Shown here in pieces: positions 25,371 through 33,294 of a stretch of 64,000 nucleotides of DNA. The stretch spans positions 62,001 through 126,000 of the forward strand of contig NZ_JAPDHW010000010.1 of the NCBI RefSeq assembly GCF_025971945.1. The letters run 5' to 3'. Positions within the stretch are counted from its first letter, which is position 1; each line of letters starts with the position of its first letter. Under the pieces are notes generated by a model, which did no database searches, was not told the origin of the DNA, and saw nothing but the letters and a program-made list of their open reading frames with translations. The position numbers were made by a program, and so were the translations under genes. Source of the stretch: Chryseobacterium kimseyorum. GTDB lineage: Bacteria; Bacteroidota; Bacteroidia; Flavobacteriales; Weeksellaceae.

Positions 25371-26690
25371 ATGGATTTTGCAGTTGAATATTTAAAACTT
25401 GACCAATTGAGAGCTCTTCAGTCCGAGAGATTGAAGGATTTGGTGGTTTATCTTGAAGAGAAGTCAGATTTTTACAAAGGAAAATTTGACGAATTAGGAA
25501 TTTCAAATCAGGATATCAGGACCATTGAAGATATTTCCAAGCTTCCTATCACTTACAAACAGGATTTAAGAGACAATTATCCGTTCGGATTGTTTACAGT
25601 TCCGAAAAATGAACTGCAGAGAATTCACTGTTCAAGCGGAACAACAGGAAAACCGACAGTCGTTGGCTATACTGAAGAAGACGTTGATCTTTTCAGCGAA
25701 GTGGTGGCGAGATCATTAAATGCAGCCGGAGCAAAACCGGGGATGCAGTTACATAACGCTTACGGTTATGGAATTTTCACCGGTGGACTCGGACTTCATT
25801 ACGGTGCAGAAAAATTAGGAATGAGCGTTCTTCCAATCTCGGGAGGAATGACTTCAAGACAGGTTGATCTCATTATCGATTTTCAGCCGGAAGTTCTTTG
25901 TTGCTCGCCTTCTTACGCATTAACCATCGCTGATGAATTTGCCAAAAGAGGAATCTCGGCAGACGAAATCAGTTTAAAATATGCCGTTTTAGGTTCAGAA
26001 CCCTGGACGGAAATTATAAGACATCATATCGAAGAAAGACTGGGCGTTCATGCAACCAATATTTATGGTTTAAGTGAAATTATCGGTCCTGGAGTTTCGA
26101 TGGAAGATTTTGAGGAGAAAGGAGGCTCTTACATTTGGGAAGATCATTTTTATCCTGAAATTTTAGATCCTATTACCAGAGAACCGCTTCCATACGGTGA
26201 AGAAGGTGTATTGGTGATTACAACTTTAACTAAAAAAGCGATGCCGCTTCTCCGTTACTGGACGAATGATATTACAAGTCTGTACTACGACGAAAATGCC
26301 AAAAGAACCATGGTTAAAATGAAACCAATTCTGGGCAGAGCCGATGATATGCTGATTGTAAGAGGCGTAAATGTGTATCCAAGCCAGATTGAGGAGGCTT
26401 TTTCCCATGTAAAAGGAGTGGTTCCGAATTATTATCTGACTCCGATTGAGAAAGAACAGATGTGTGTGGCACTCGACATCGACGTAGAAATTGATGATGA
26501 ATTGGTGACCTCAGAAAATTTAAATATAAATTCAGATGAATATCTTATTTTCGCAGGAAATTTTGGGAAAAGCATCGAAAACGAAATAAAAAAGAGGGTA
26601 GGAATTACCACGAAAGTGAAAATTCATGCTCAGGACAGCTTACCGAAATGCGAAGGTGGAAAAATTAACAGAATACTAAAGACAAAATGA
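25371..26690 (+). CDS. paaK: Phenylacetate-CoA ligase
   Basis: The 439-aa adenylate-forming enzyme activates phenylacetate with ATP and CoA, the first step of aerobic phenylacetate breakdown. It shows the P-loop-like IHCSSGTTGKPTVVGYT, the IYGLSEIIGPG motif, the hinge LGRADDMLIVRGVNVYPSQIE and a C-terminal lysine in LPKCEGGKINRI. Length and motifs are those of the PaaK family and not of general acyl-CoA synthetases. It is the first gene of the catabolic operon, preceded by a TetR operator, and overlaps paaE by 4 nt (ATGA). Confidence 0.95.
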   Translation: MDFAVEYLKLDQLRALQSERLKDLVVYLEEKSDFYKGKFDELGISNQDIRTIEDISKLPITYKQDLRDNYPFGLFTVPKNELQRIHCSSGTTGKPTVVGYTEEDVDLFSEVVARSLNAAGAKPGMQLHNAYGYGIFTGGLGLHYGAEKLGMSVLPISGGMTSRQVDLIIDFQPEVLCCSPSYALTIADEFAKRGISADEISLKYAVLGSEPWTEIIRHHIEERLGVHATNIYGLSEIIGPGVSMEDFEEKGGSYIWEDHFYPEILDPITREPLPYGEEGVLVITTLTKKAMPLLRYWTNDITSLYYDENAKRTMVKMKPILGRADDMLIVRGVNVYPSQIEEAFSHVKGVVPNYYLTPIEKEQMCVALDIDVEIDDELVTSENLNINSDEYLIFAGNFGKSIENEIKKRVGITTKVKIHAQDSLPKCEGGKINRILKTK

Positions 26691-27772
26691 ATTCATTTTA
26701 TAAATTAAAAACTGTAAAAGTTCAGAAAGATACCAATGATGCGGTAAACGTTGCGTTGGAAATTCCTGAGGAGCTGAAGGATAAATTCAGGTTCAAACAG
26801 GGGCAGTATCTGAATTTTAAACTGATGGTTAACGGTAATGAAGAGCGCCGTTCTTATTCTATCTGCAATGCGCCGAGCGAAAAAAGCAACACGCTTGAAG
26901 TTTTGGTGAAGCTTTTGGAAGGCGGAAGAGTTTCCGGATATTTCAATGAGCATCTGCACATGGATGAGGTTTTGGAAGTGATGCCTCCGATGGGCGGTTT
27001 TAATACTTCTTATCATCCGACCAACACAAAAACCTATGTTGGATTGGCTGCAGGAAGCGGAATCAGCCCTATTCTTTCTAATTTGAAGGAAAGTCTTTAT
27101 CAGGAACCGAATTCCAACGCATATCTTTTCTACAGCAACAGAAGTATGAATCATGTGATGAAAAAAGCTGAGATTGATAAGTTGGTAGAGCAGTTTAACG
27201 GTAGACTGAAAGTGGTTTATCTGGTAAGCCGTGAAAAACACGCTGACCCAATTTTTGAGGGAAGAATTTCTCCTGAAAAACTGGATCATTTATTTGAAAG
27301 GTATACAGACATCGACGTGAAGGAAGCTACTTATTTTATTTGTGGGCCTTCGGAGATGATTAAAGGGATTTCTGATTATTTAAAGAAAGACAAAAAAGTT
27401 CCTGCGATTCAGGTTCTGTTTGAATATTTCTCGGCTCCGGATGAAGAAGATTCTGCGGAAATGAGCGATGAATTCAAGGCCATTGCCAATATTGAAAGTA
27501 TGGTAACGGTGATTATCGATGATGATGAATACTCGTTCCATTTGAATTCAAAAAAAGAGAGTATCTTAGATAAAGCATTGAAAGACAATCTTCCAGTGCC
27601 TTTTGCCTGCAAAGGAGGAGTTTGCTGTACGTGTAAAGCGGAAGTTCTCGAAGGAGAAGTTTTCATGGAGAAAAATTTCGCATTAACGGAAGACGAAGTA
27701 GCCAGAGGTTTTGTTCTGACTTGCCAGTGTCACCCGACAACGAATGTGGTGATGCTAAATTATGATGTGTAA
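26687..27772 (+). CDS. paaE: Phenylacetyl-CoA epoxidase, reductase subunit PaaE
   Basis: The 361-aa iron-sulfur flavoprotein passes electrons from NADPH to the diiron oxygenase PaaA. Domain order is FAD-binding (RRSYSICNAPSE, residues about 50-60), NAD(P)-binding (VGLAAGSGISPILS, YFICGPSEM) and a C-terminal plant-type ferredoxin domain with CKGGVCCTC and a last cysteine in TCQC, i.e. CxxxxCxxC...C. It overlaps paaK by 4 nt. Gene order differs from E. coli, where paaE follows paaABCD, but the subunit set is complete. Confidence 0.95.
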   Translation: MNSFYKLKTVKVQKDTNDAVNVALEIPEELKDKFRFKQGQYLNFKLMVNGNEERRSYSICNAPSEKSNTLEVLVKLLEGGRVSGYFNEHLHMDEVLEVMPPMGGFNTSYHPTNTKTYVGLAAGSGISPILSNLKESLYQEPNSNAYLFYSNRSMNHVMKKAEIDKLVEQFNGRLKVVYLVSREKHADPIFEGRISPEKLDHLFERYTDIDVKEATYFICGPSEMIKGISDYLKKDKKVPAIQVLFEYFSAPDEEDSAEMSDEFKAIANIESMVTVIIDDDEYSFHLNSKKESILDKALKDNLPVPFACKGGVCCTCKAEVLEGEVFMEKNFALTEDEVARGFVLTCQCHPTTNVVMLNYDV

Positions 27773-27774
27773 TT

Positions 27775-27858
27775 AAATTAATGTAACAATATATTAATTT
27801 ACCAATGTAACAATCATTGGTACATTGTTAGACTGATACATTGTTAAATTGGAAAAAT
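27775..27858. repeat. Palindromic repeat between paaE and paaA (TGATACATTGTTAAATT family)
   Basis: The gap is built of TGTAACAAT and ATTGTTA-type inverted units (for example ACCAATGTAACAATCATTGGT). It ends with TGATACATTGTTAAATT (27834-27850). The same 17 bases recur at 37702-37718, just before paaZ. Confidence 0.65.
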
Positions 27859-27859
27859 T

Positions 27860-28798
27860 ATGGACTTAGAAAAATTCGTACAATACGTACACGACGAAAA
27901 TAAAGTAGAACCAAAAGATGTAATGCCTGATGATTACAGAAAATTATTGGTTCGTCAGATTTCACAGCACGCACATTCTGAGATTGTCGGGATGTTGCCG
28001 GAAGCTAACTGGGTTTCGAGAGCACCTTCACTGAGAAGAAAAATGGCTCTTTTGGCTAAAGTTCAGGATGAAGCAGGTCACGGTTTATACCTTTATTCTG
28101 CCACCGAAACTTTAGGAAACGGAACCATCAGAGCCGACAGAGATGCTACCTACGAAGATATGTTGGAAGGAAAAGCAAAATATTCAAGTATCTTCAATTA
28201 TCCAACTTTAAGCTGGGCAGATATCGGTGCCATCGGTTGGTTGGTTGATGGAGCAGCGATTATGAATCAGGTGATGTTGATGGGGAATTCTTATGGTCCT
28301 TACTCAAGAGCGATGGTGAAAATCTGTAAAGAAGAATCTTTCCACCAAAGACAGGGTTACGAGATTTTAATGGCGCTTTGCCGTGGTACAAAACAGCAGA
28401 AAGAAATGGCTCAGGCTTCGTTAAACCGTTTCTGGTGGCCGGCTTTAATGATGTTTGGTCCGAATGACGACAGTTCGCCCAACTCTAAAATCTCTATGAA
28501 CTACAGAGTGAAAAGAGAAAGCAACGACAGTCTACGTCAGAGATTTATCGACGTTACGGTTTCTCAGGCTGAATTTTTAGGCTTAACTGTTCCAGATAAA
28601 GATTTAAAATGGAATGAAGAAAGACAGCATTATGATTTCGGAGAACTTCCATGGGATGAATTTATGGAAATCTTAAAAGGAAACGGCCCTGCAAACAAAA
28701 AAAGACTGCAGACTAAAGTAAAAGCGCAGCAGGAGAACCTTTGGGTAAAGGAAGCGGCGAAAGCTTTTGCTGAAAAGCAGAACGAAAGAGTAATATAA
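27860..28798 (+). CDS. paaA: Phenylacetyl-CoA epoxidase, catalytic subunit PaaA
   Basis: The 312-aa ferritin-like diiron oxygenase forms ring-1,2-epoxyphenylacetyl-CoA. Iron-ligand regions are visible in [18 protein letters not shown] and in [15 protein letters not shown] (ExxH-type motifs), and the CoA-pocket region is near [21 protein letters not shown]. It forms a tight complex with PaaC, with PaaB and PaaE as partners. Length and sequence are typical. It is separated from paaE and paaB by palindromic repeats, not by promoters that I can recognise. Confidence 0.97.
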   Translation: MDLEKFVQYVHDENKVEPKDVMPDDYRKLLVRQISQHAHSEIVGMLPEANWVSRAPSLRRKMALLAKVQDEAGHGLYLYSATETLGNGTIRADRDATYEDMLEGKAKYSSIFNYPTLSWADIGAIGWLVDGAAIMNQVMLMGNSYGPYSRAMVKICKEESFHQRQGYEILMALCRGTKQQKEMAQASLNRFWWPALMMFGPNDDSSPNSKISMNYRVKRESNDSLRQRFIDVTVSQAEFLGLTVPDKDLKWNEERQHYDFGELPWDEFMEILKGNGPANKKRLQTKVKAQQENLWVKEAAKAFAEKQNERVI

Positions 28799-28920
28799 TT
28801 TGAAAATGTGCTAATTTGAAAATTTGAAAATGAGTTAAACGACTTTATTATTCTCAAATTTTCATTTACGACACTTAATCAATTTTCAAATTAACTCATT
28901 TTCAAATTTTCAAATTAATT
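28799..28920. repeat. AATTTGAAAATG palindromic repeat, copy 1 (paaA-paaB)
   Basis: Left arm: tandem units of ATTTGAAAATG and CTAATTTGAAAA. Right arm: their reverse complements (CAATTTTCAAATTAAC, CATTTTCAAATTTTC) running up to the paaB start. The RNA could fold into a long AU-rich hairpin. Five more copies fill other paa gaps. Confidence 0.8.
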
Positions 28921-29202
28921 ATGGCAAATTTAGATATGTGGGAAGTGTTTATTCAGACTAAACCAGGATTATCTCACAAACACGTTGGAATTGTACAGGC
29001 ACCAACAGCAGAAATGGCTTTGCAGAACGCAAGAGACGTTTATACAAGAAGAAAAGAAGGAACTTCTGTGTGGGTAGTTCCAAGTAAATATATCGTAACT
29101 TCAGAAGGAATCGACAAAGAAGCATTTTTTGATCCTGCTGACGATAAATTGTACCGTCACCCGACATTCTACGATATTCCAAACGATGTGAAAAATATGT
29201 AA
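28921..29202 (+). CDS. paaB: Phenylacetyl-CoA epoxidase subunit PaaB
   Basis: The 93-aa protein is full length for PaaB, the small subunit that bridges the PaaAC core for electron transfer. Diagnostic stretches are WEVFIQTKPGLSHKHVG, NARDVYTRRKEG and VWVVPSKYI. The start ATG at 28921 directly follows a repeat with no room for a separate promoter, so it depends on read-through from upstream. Confidence 0.95.
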   Translation: MANLDMWEVFIQTKPGLSHKHVGIVQAPTAEMALQNARDVYTRRKEGTSVWVVPSKYIVTSEGIDKEAFFDPADDKLYRHPTFYDIPNDVKNM

Positions 29203-29208
29203 AACAGC

Positions 29209-29266
29209 GCTTGGCTGTTAGCTGCTGGCAATTGGCCAAAAGCTAGACGCCAAAAGCCAAAAGCTA
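29209..29266. repeat. AGCCAAAAGC palindromic repeat (paaB-paaC)
   Basis: The gap contains TTGGCTGTTAGCTGCTGGC, then GGCCAAAAGCTAGACGCCA and CCAAAAGC, which are mutually inverted pieces giving a hairpin. It is unrelated in sequence to the AATTTGAAAATG copies. It lies between the paaB stop and the paaC start. Confidence 0.6.
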
Positions 29267-29271
29267 AAATA

Positions 29272-30021
29272 ATGAACCCATTATATAATTATTTATTAAA
29301 ACTAGCAGACGACAGTTTCATTATGGGACAGCGTCTGTCTGCGTGGTGCGGTGAAGGTCCTTATCTGGAGGAAGATATTGCTTTGACAAACATTGCTTTG
29401 GATGAGCTTGGACAAGCCAACAACTTTTACGTGTACGCTTCAAGAGTGATCGATAACGGTAAAAGTGAAGATGATTTGGCTTTCCTGAGATACGAGCACG
29501 AATATCTGAATGCACACTGGACCGAACTTCCCAACGAAGATTACGCTCAGACCATTTTGAAAGTGTATGTTTTCTCAGTGTATCAAAAGTTGATGTATGA
29601 AGCTTTGTCGAATTCTACGAATGAAGAACTTTCGGCTATCGCTCAGAAATCTCTGAAAGAAGTAAGATATCATTACACACACGCTGCTTCGTGGATGAAA
29701 ATTTTCGGACACGGAACTGAAGAAAGCAAAATGCGTCTTGAAAGATCCATCGAAAATATCTGGGAATACACCAAAGGTTTATTTGCAAAAACAGAAGGCG
29801 AAGATGATTTAATTGCTTTAAACATCGCTCCGAATGTTGATGCTTTGTATGAAAATTTTGTAGCGATTACCACCAAAGATTTTGCAGATTTCGGTTTGGA
29901 ATATCCTGCCAATCCTTTTATGCAGCCAAAATCAAGAACAGGTTATCACACGGAATACTTTGGATTTATCCTTTGCGAATTGCAGTATATGCAGAGAGCA
30001 TATCCGGGATGTACGTGGTAA
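29272..30021 (+). CDS. paaC: Phenylacetyl-CoA epoxidase structural subunit PaaC
   Basis: The 249-aa ferritin-like protein pairs with PaaA as the non-catalytic subunit. Recognisable pieces are YLLKLADDSFIMGQRLSAWC, IALDELGQANNFY and VRYHYTHAASWM, and it ends in a segment with LQYMQRAYPG. The diiron site is incomplete in the family, consistent with a structural role. It has normal length and sits between paaB and paaD. Confidence 0.95.
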   Translation: MNPLYNYLLKLADDSFIMGQRLSAWCGEGPYLEEDIALTNIALDELGQANNFYVYASRVIDNGKSEDDLAFLRYEHEYLNAHWTELPNEDYAQTILKVYVFSVYQKLMYEALSNSTNEELSAIAQKSLKEVRYHYTHAASWMKIFGHGTEESKMRLERSIENIWEYTKGLFAKTEGEDDLIALNIAPNVDALYENFVAITTKDFADFGLEYPANPFMQPKSRTGYHTEYFGFILCELQYMQRAYPGCTW

Positions 30022-30027
30022 AAATCA

Positions 30028-30115
30028 ATGAGTTAATTTGAAAATTAAAGAATTTGAAAATTACTAGCGACGCATCATTTTCAAATTAGCACATTTTCAA
30101 ATTTTCAAATTAATT
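30028..30115. repeat. AATTTGAAAATG palindromic repeat, copy 2 (paaC-paaD)
   Basis: Left units GTTAATTTGAAAATT and GAATTTGAAAATT face the right arm CATTTTCAAATTAGCAC and ATTTTCAAATTTTCAAATT, ending at the paaD start. Confidence 0.75.
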
Positions 30116-30580
30116 ATGAAAAATCCTTTAGAAATATTAGAATTAGTTCCCGATCCGGAAATTCCGGTAATCAATATCGTGGAATTGGGTATTGTAAGAG
30201 AAGCGAAAGTTACAAGCGAAAATTCTTGCGAAGTGACGATTACGCCGACTTACTCTGCCTGTCCCGCTATGTTTACCATTGAGGAAGACATCATCAAGAT
30301 CATGAAGGAAAACGGTTGGGACGCTAAAGTGGTCACCAAAATGTTTCCAATCTGGACAACAGACTGGTTGACGGATGAAGCGAGAGAAAAACTCCGTGTT
30401 TACGGAATTACACCTCCCGAAAAAGGAGCCGACGAAAACCACATCGGGAAACCTAAGAAATGTCCACGTTGCGGCTCGATGAATTCAAAACAGATCAGTA
30501 GATTCGGGTCTACTTTATGTAAGGCTTCGTATCAATGTTTAGACTGTCTGGAGCCGTTTGATTATTTTAAATGTCATTAA
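30116..30580 (+). CDS. paaD: Phenylacetate degradation protein PaaD (MIP18-type, iron-sulfur maturation)
   Basis: The 154-aa protein has a DUF59/MIP18 domain (about 1-95: LVPDPEIPVINIVELGIV, TPTYSACPAM) and a C-terminal zinc-ribbon-like part with CPRCGSMN and CLDCLEPFDYFKC. PaaD is needed for epoxidase activity and is thought to help assemble its iron or iron-sulfur centres. It is full length. In some naming schemes the gene is called paaJ. It lies between two AATTTGAAAATG repeats. Confidence 0.93.
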   Translation: MKNPLEILELVPDPEIPVINIVELGIVREAKVTSENSCEVTITPTYSACPAMFTIEEDIIKIMKENGWDAKVVTKMFPIWTTDWLTDEAREKLRVYGITPPEKGADENHIGKPKKCPRCGSMNSKQISRFGSTLCKASYQCLDCLEPFDYFKCH

Positions 30581-30582
30581 AT

Positions 30583-30660
30583 AATTTGAAAATGTGCTAA
30601 TTTGAAAATGAGTAAATTAGTACTGAAATCAGAATTTTCAAATTGACTAATTTTCAAATT
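30583..30660. repeat. AATTTGAAAATG palindromic repeat, copy 3 (paaD-paaG)
   Basis: TAATTTGAAAATGTGC and TAATTTGAAAATGAG on the left, GAATTTTCAAATTGAC and AATTTTCAAATT on the right, in the 94-bp gap before paaG. Confidence 0.75.
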
Positions 30661-30674
30661 AAAAAATTAAAACT

Positions 30675-31475
30675 ATGTATACACAACTCGATATTGAATC
30701 GCATTTTGACGGAAAATTAAAAATTGCTTACCTCAATCAGCCTGATACGATGAATGCTTTAACGAAGCCATCATTGGCAGACCTGAAAGATTTTGTAAAG
30801 GAATGCAGCAATGACCCAACGGTTAGATGTGTGGCGATTTCAGGAAGAGGAAGAGCATTCTGTTCCGGTCAGAATCTTGACGATGCTTTTGTTCAGGGAA
30901 ATGACCATCATGATGACGATATTATCAGAAGAATTGTGACCGATTATTACAATCCTCTGGTACTGGAAATTACGCGTTGCAAAAAACCTGTCGTCGCTTT
31001 AGTTAACGGTCCTGCAGTGGGAGCCGGTGCGATGTTGGCACTGATTTGCGACTTCGTTTTGGCGAATGACAAAGCTTATTTTGCCCAGGCATTTTCCAAT
31101 ATCGGATTGATTCCTGATACAGGCGGAACCTATTTCTTACCTAAATTGTTGGGAAGACAATTGGCGAATTATTTAGCATTTACAGGCAAAAAGTTATCTG
31201 CTGAAGAATCAAAATCATACGGTTTGGTAGCTGAGGTTTTCACTGAGGAGGAATTTAATTCAAAGTCAATGGAAATTTTAGAAAAAGTTTCGAATATGCC
31301 GACCGTTGGTTTAAAATTAACCAAGAAAGCTTTCGCCGCTTCTTATAATAATTCATTGAAAGATCAATTGGAATTAGAAGGCGATTTGCAACAGGAAGCC
31401 GCAGAAACAGAAGATTTCAAAGAGGGCGTACAGGCATTTTTACAAAAAAGAAAACCTGAATATAAAGGAAAGTAA
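30675..31475 (+). CDS. paaG: 1,2-epoxyphenylacetyl-CoA isomerase (PaaG-type crotonase)
   Basis: The 266-aa crotonase-fold protein has the oxyanion-hole segments FCSGQNLDD and NGPAVGAGAMLA, and the isomerase-type acid D148 in GLIPDTGGTYFLP. It has no glutamate pair typical of simple enoyl-CoA hydratases. PaaG turns the ring epoxide into the seven-membered oxepin-CoA and also isomerises double bonds later in the pathway. It is the only crotonase inside the locus; a separate PaaF hydratase is not present between paaK and paaZ. Confidence 0.88.
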   Translation: MYTQLDIESHFDGKLKIAYLNQPDTMNALTKPSLADLKDFVKECSNDPTVRCVAISGRGRAFCSGQNLDDAFVQGNDHHDDDIIRRIVTDYYNPLVLEITRCKKPVVALVNGPAVGAGAMLALICDFVLANDKAYFAQAFSNIGLIPDTGGTYFLPKLLGRQLANYLAFTGKKLSAEESKSYGLVAEVFTEEEFNSKSMEILEKVSNMPTVGLKLTKKAFAASYNNSLKDQLELEGDLQQEAAETEDFKEGVQAFLQKRKPEYKGK

Positions 31476-31480
31476 AAAAC

Positions 31481-31554
31481 TTGTATCATGTAAGAAAGTA
31501 AAATGTACAACGTACTTTAAAATACTTTTTACGTGATACATTTTACATTATACA
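31481..31554. repeat. TTGTATCATGTAA palindromic repeat (paaG-paaH)
   Basis: Left piece TTGTATCATGTAAGAAAGTA and right piece TACTTTTTACGTGATACA with TTTTACATTATACAA are approximate reverse complements. They occupy the whole gap. Confidence 0.6.
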
Positions 31555-31556
31555 AC

Positions 31557-32693
31557 ATGAGAAATGTAGGAATTATCGGTGCCGGAACGATGGGCATTGG
31601 CATCGCACAAGTAGCCGCAACCAACGGATGCAAAGTTTGGGTCTATGACGCCAACGCAAAACAGGTAGAAACGGCGACCGTAGGTTTGGAAAAAACATTG
31701 ACCAAATTGGTTGGCAAACAGAAGATTTCATCAGAAAAAATGGTTGAAATTTTATCCAATATTTCCATCGCTACAGAACTGAAGGACTTCAAAGATTGCG
31801 AACTTGTTATCGAAGCCATCATCGAAAATAAAGAAATCAAAACAAAAGTTTTCACGGAATTAGAGAAGCATGTTTCTGAAAGCTGTGTAATTGCTTCCAA
31901 CACATCATCCATTTCCATCACCTCTCTCGGTGCAGAACTGCAAAAACCGGAGCGTTTCATCGGAATTCACTTTTTCAATCCGGCTCCCCTGATGCCTTTG
32001 GTGGAAATTATTCCGTCATTACTCACAGATAAATCTTTAGCCAAAAAAATGTACAGCCTCATGAAAGAGTGGGGTAAAGTTCCTGTGATTGCCAAAGATA
32101 TTCCTGGATTTATCGTCAACAGAATCGCCCGTCCTTTTTATGGAGAAGGTTTGAGAATCGTTGAAGAAAATATCGCAACGGTAGAACAGGTTGATGATGC
32201 CATGAAAACAGTAGGGAACTTTAAAATGGGACCTTTTGAGCTGATGGATTTAATTGGTGTTGATGTCAATTTCTCCGTAACAAAAACAGTTTACAACGAG
32301 TATTTCTACGATCCGAAATACAAGCCTTCGCTTCTTCAGCAGAGAATGTCTGAAGCCAAACTTCACGGAAGAAAAACCGGAAAAGGATTTTACGATTACA
32401 AAGAAGGAGCCGTAAAAACTGAACCAACGAAAGATGAAGCACTGTATCAGCAAATATTTTTAAGAATTATTTCAATGCTCATCAATGAAGCAGTTGAAGC
32501 GAAAAGATTAGGCATTGCGAATGATGAAGATTTGGAATTAGCCATGCAGAAAGGTGTCAATTATCCAAAAGGACTATTGGCTTGGGGAAAAGAAATAGGA
32601 TATAAAAAAATCTCTGAAACCTTACAGAATCTTTACGAAGAATATCAGGAAGAGAGATACAGACAAAGCCCGTTGCTGCGTAAATTAAATTAG
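31557..32693 (+). CDS. paaH: 3-hydroxyacyl-CoA dehydrogenase (PaaH type)
   Basis: The 378-aa protein has an N-terminal NAD-binding fold (VGIIGAGTMGIGIAQ, residues about 4-18), the catalytic-region GIHFFNPAPLMPLVEII, and C-terminal 3HCDH domains (DIPGFIVNRIARP, GPFELMDLIGVDVNF). It oxidises 3-hydroxyadipyl-CoA to 3-oxoadipyl-CoA near the end of the phenylacetate pathway. The longest frame starts at a GTG (31533) inside the preceding repeat; ATG 31557 gives the normal N terminus. It is shorter than E. coli PaaH, which has a second C-terminal domain copy. Confidence 0.92.
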   Translation: MRNVGIIGAGTMGIGIAQVAATNGCKVWVYDANAKQVETATVGLEKTLTKLVGKQKISSEKMVEILSNISIATELKDFKDCELVIEAIIENKEIKTKVFTELEKHVSESCVIASNTSSISITSLGAELQKPERFIGIHFFNPAPLMPLVEIIPSLLTDKSLAKKMYSLMKEWGKVPVIAKDIPGFIVNRIARPFYGEGLRIVEENIATVEQVDDAMKTVGNFKMGPFELMDLIGVDVNFSVTKTVYNEYFYDPKYKPSLLQQRMSEAKLHGRKTGKGFYDYKEGAVKTEPTKDEALYQQIFLRIISMLINEAVEAKRLGIANDEDLELAMQKGVNYPKGLLAWGKEIGYKKISETLQNLYEEYQEERYRQSPLLRKLN

Positions 32694-32696
32694 ATA

Positions 32697-32777
32697 ATTT
32701 GAAAATGAGCAAATTTGAAAATGGATTACACACTTATTTTATTTTCAAATTCTCAAAATTGACTAATTCTCAAATTA
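32697..32777. repeat. AATTTGAAAATG palindromic repeat, copy 4 (paaH-paaI)
   Basis: TTTGAAAATGAGC and AATTTGAAAATGG on the left, ATTTTCAAATTCTC and CTAATTCTCAAATT on the right. An open frame happens to run through it into paaI. Confidence 0.75.
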
Positions 32778-32782
32778 AAATT

Positions 32783-33202
32783 ATGAATCCAAGACAGGTT
32801 GTAGATTATATGATGGAGAAAGATTATTTCTCCCAATTTTTAGGAATAAAAATCATTGATATTAAAGAGAATTACGCTTTAATTGAAATGGAAATCACTA
32901 AACAGATGCTCAACGGCCTGGGAACAGTTCACGGCGGAGTTACCTTCGCTTTCGCTGATTCAGCGTTTGCTTTTTCCTCCAACAACGATGGAAATGCAGC
33001 TGTCGCATTGAGCGTAACCATCAATTTCACCAAAGCCGGACGAGAAGGCGATATTTTCAGAGCAGAAAGTGTTTTGATAAATGATACCAGAAAAACAGCC
33101 ATCTACGATATTAAAATTAGCAACCAGAATAATGATTTGGTTGCAAAATTTGTCGGAACGGTTTATAAGATCGGAAAAAAAGTAACAGAATTATTAATTT
33201 GA
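32783..33202 (+). CDS. paaI: Acyl-CoA thioesterase PaaI
   Basis: The 139-aa hotdog-fold thioesterase has the PaaI signature GLGTVHGGVTFAFADSAFAF, where the Asp is catalytic, followed by ALSVTINFTKAG. It hydrolyses dead-end ring-hydroxylated phenylacetyl-CoA esters, freeing CoA. The frame could extend to TTG 32699, but those 28 residues are translated repeat sequence, so ATG 32783 is used. Its own stop codon TGA lies in the next repeat copy, so the repeat boundary defines the C terminus. Confidence 0.92.
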   Translation: MNPRQVVDYMMEKDYFSQFLGIKIIDIKENYALIEMEITKQMLNGLGTVHGGVTFAFADSAFAFSSNNDGNAAVALSVTINFTKAGREGDIFRAESVLINDTRKTAIYDIKISNQNNDLVAKFVGTVYKIGKKVTELLI

Positions 33203-33289
33203 AAATTTGAAAATGAGTCAATTTGAAAATTATTTTGAATGTCTTTATTTTCATTTCCAAATTCTTAAATTAACACATTTTCAAATTAA
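33198..33289. repeat. AATTTGAAAATG palindromic repeat, copy 5 (paaI-paaJ)
   Basis: ATTTGAAAATTTGAAAATGAG and CAATTTGAAAATT on the left; ATTTTCATTTCCAAATTC and CACATTTTCAAATT on the right. The paaI stop codon TGA (33200-33202) is inside the first unit. Confidence 0.75.
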
Positions 33290-33294
33290 ATAAA

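Noticed and set aside
26705-27289. 194-codon open frame on the minus strand opposite paaE
   Set aside because: Antisense to a full-length, motif-rich gene; histidine- and phenylalanine-rich shadow translation.
32699-32782. 28-residue N-terminal extension of PaaI
   Set aside because: It is translated AATTTGAAAATG repeat starting at TTG; the normal PaaI start is ATG 32783.
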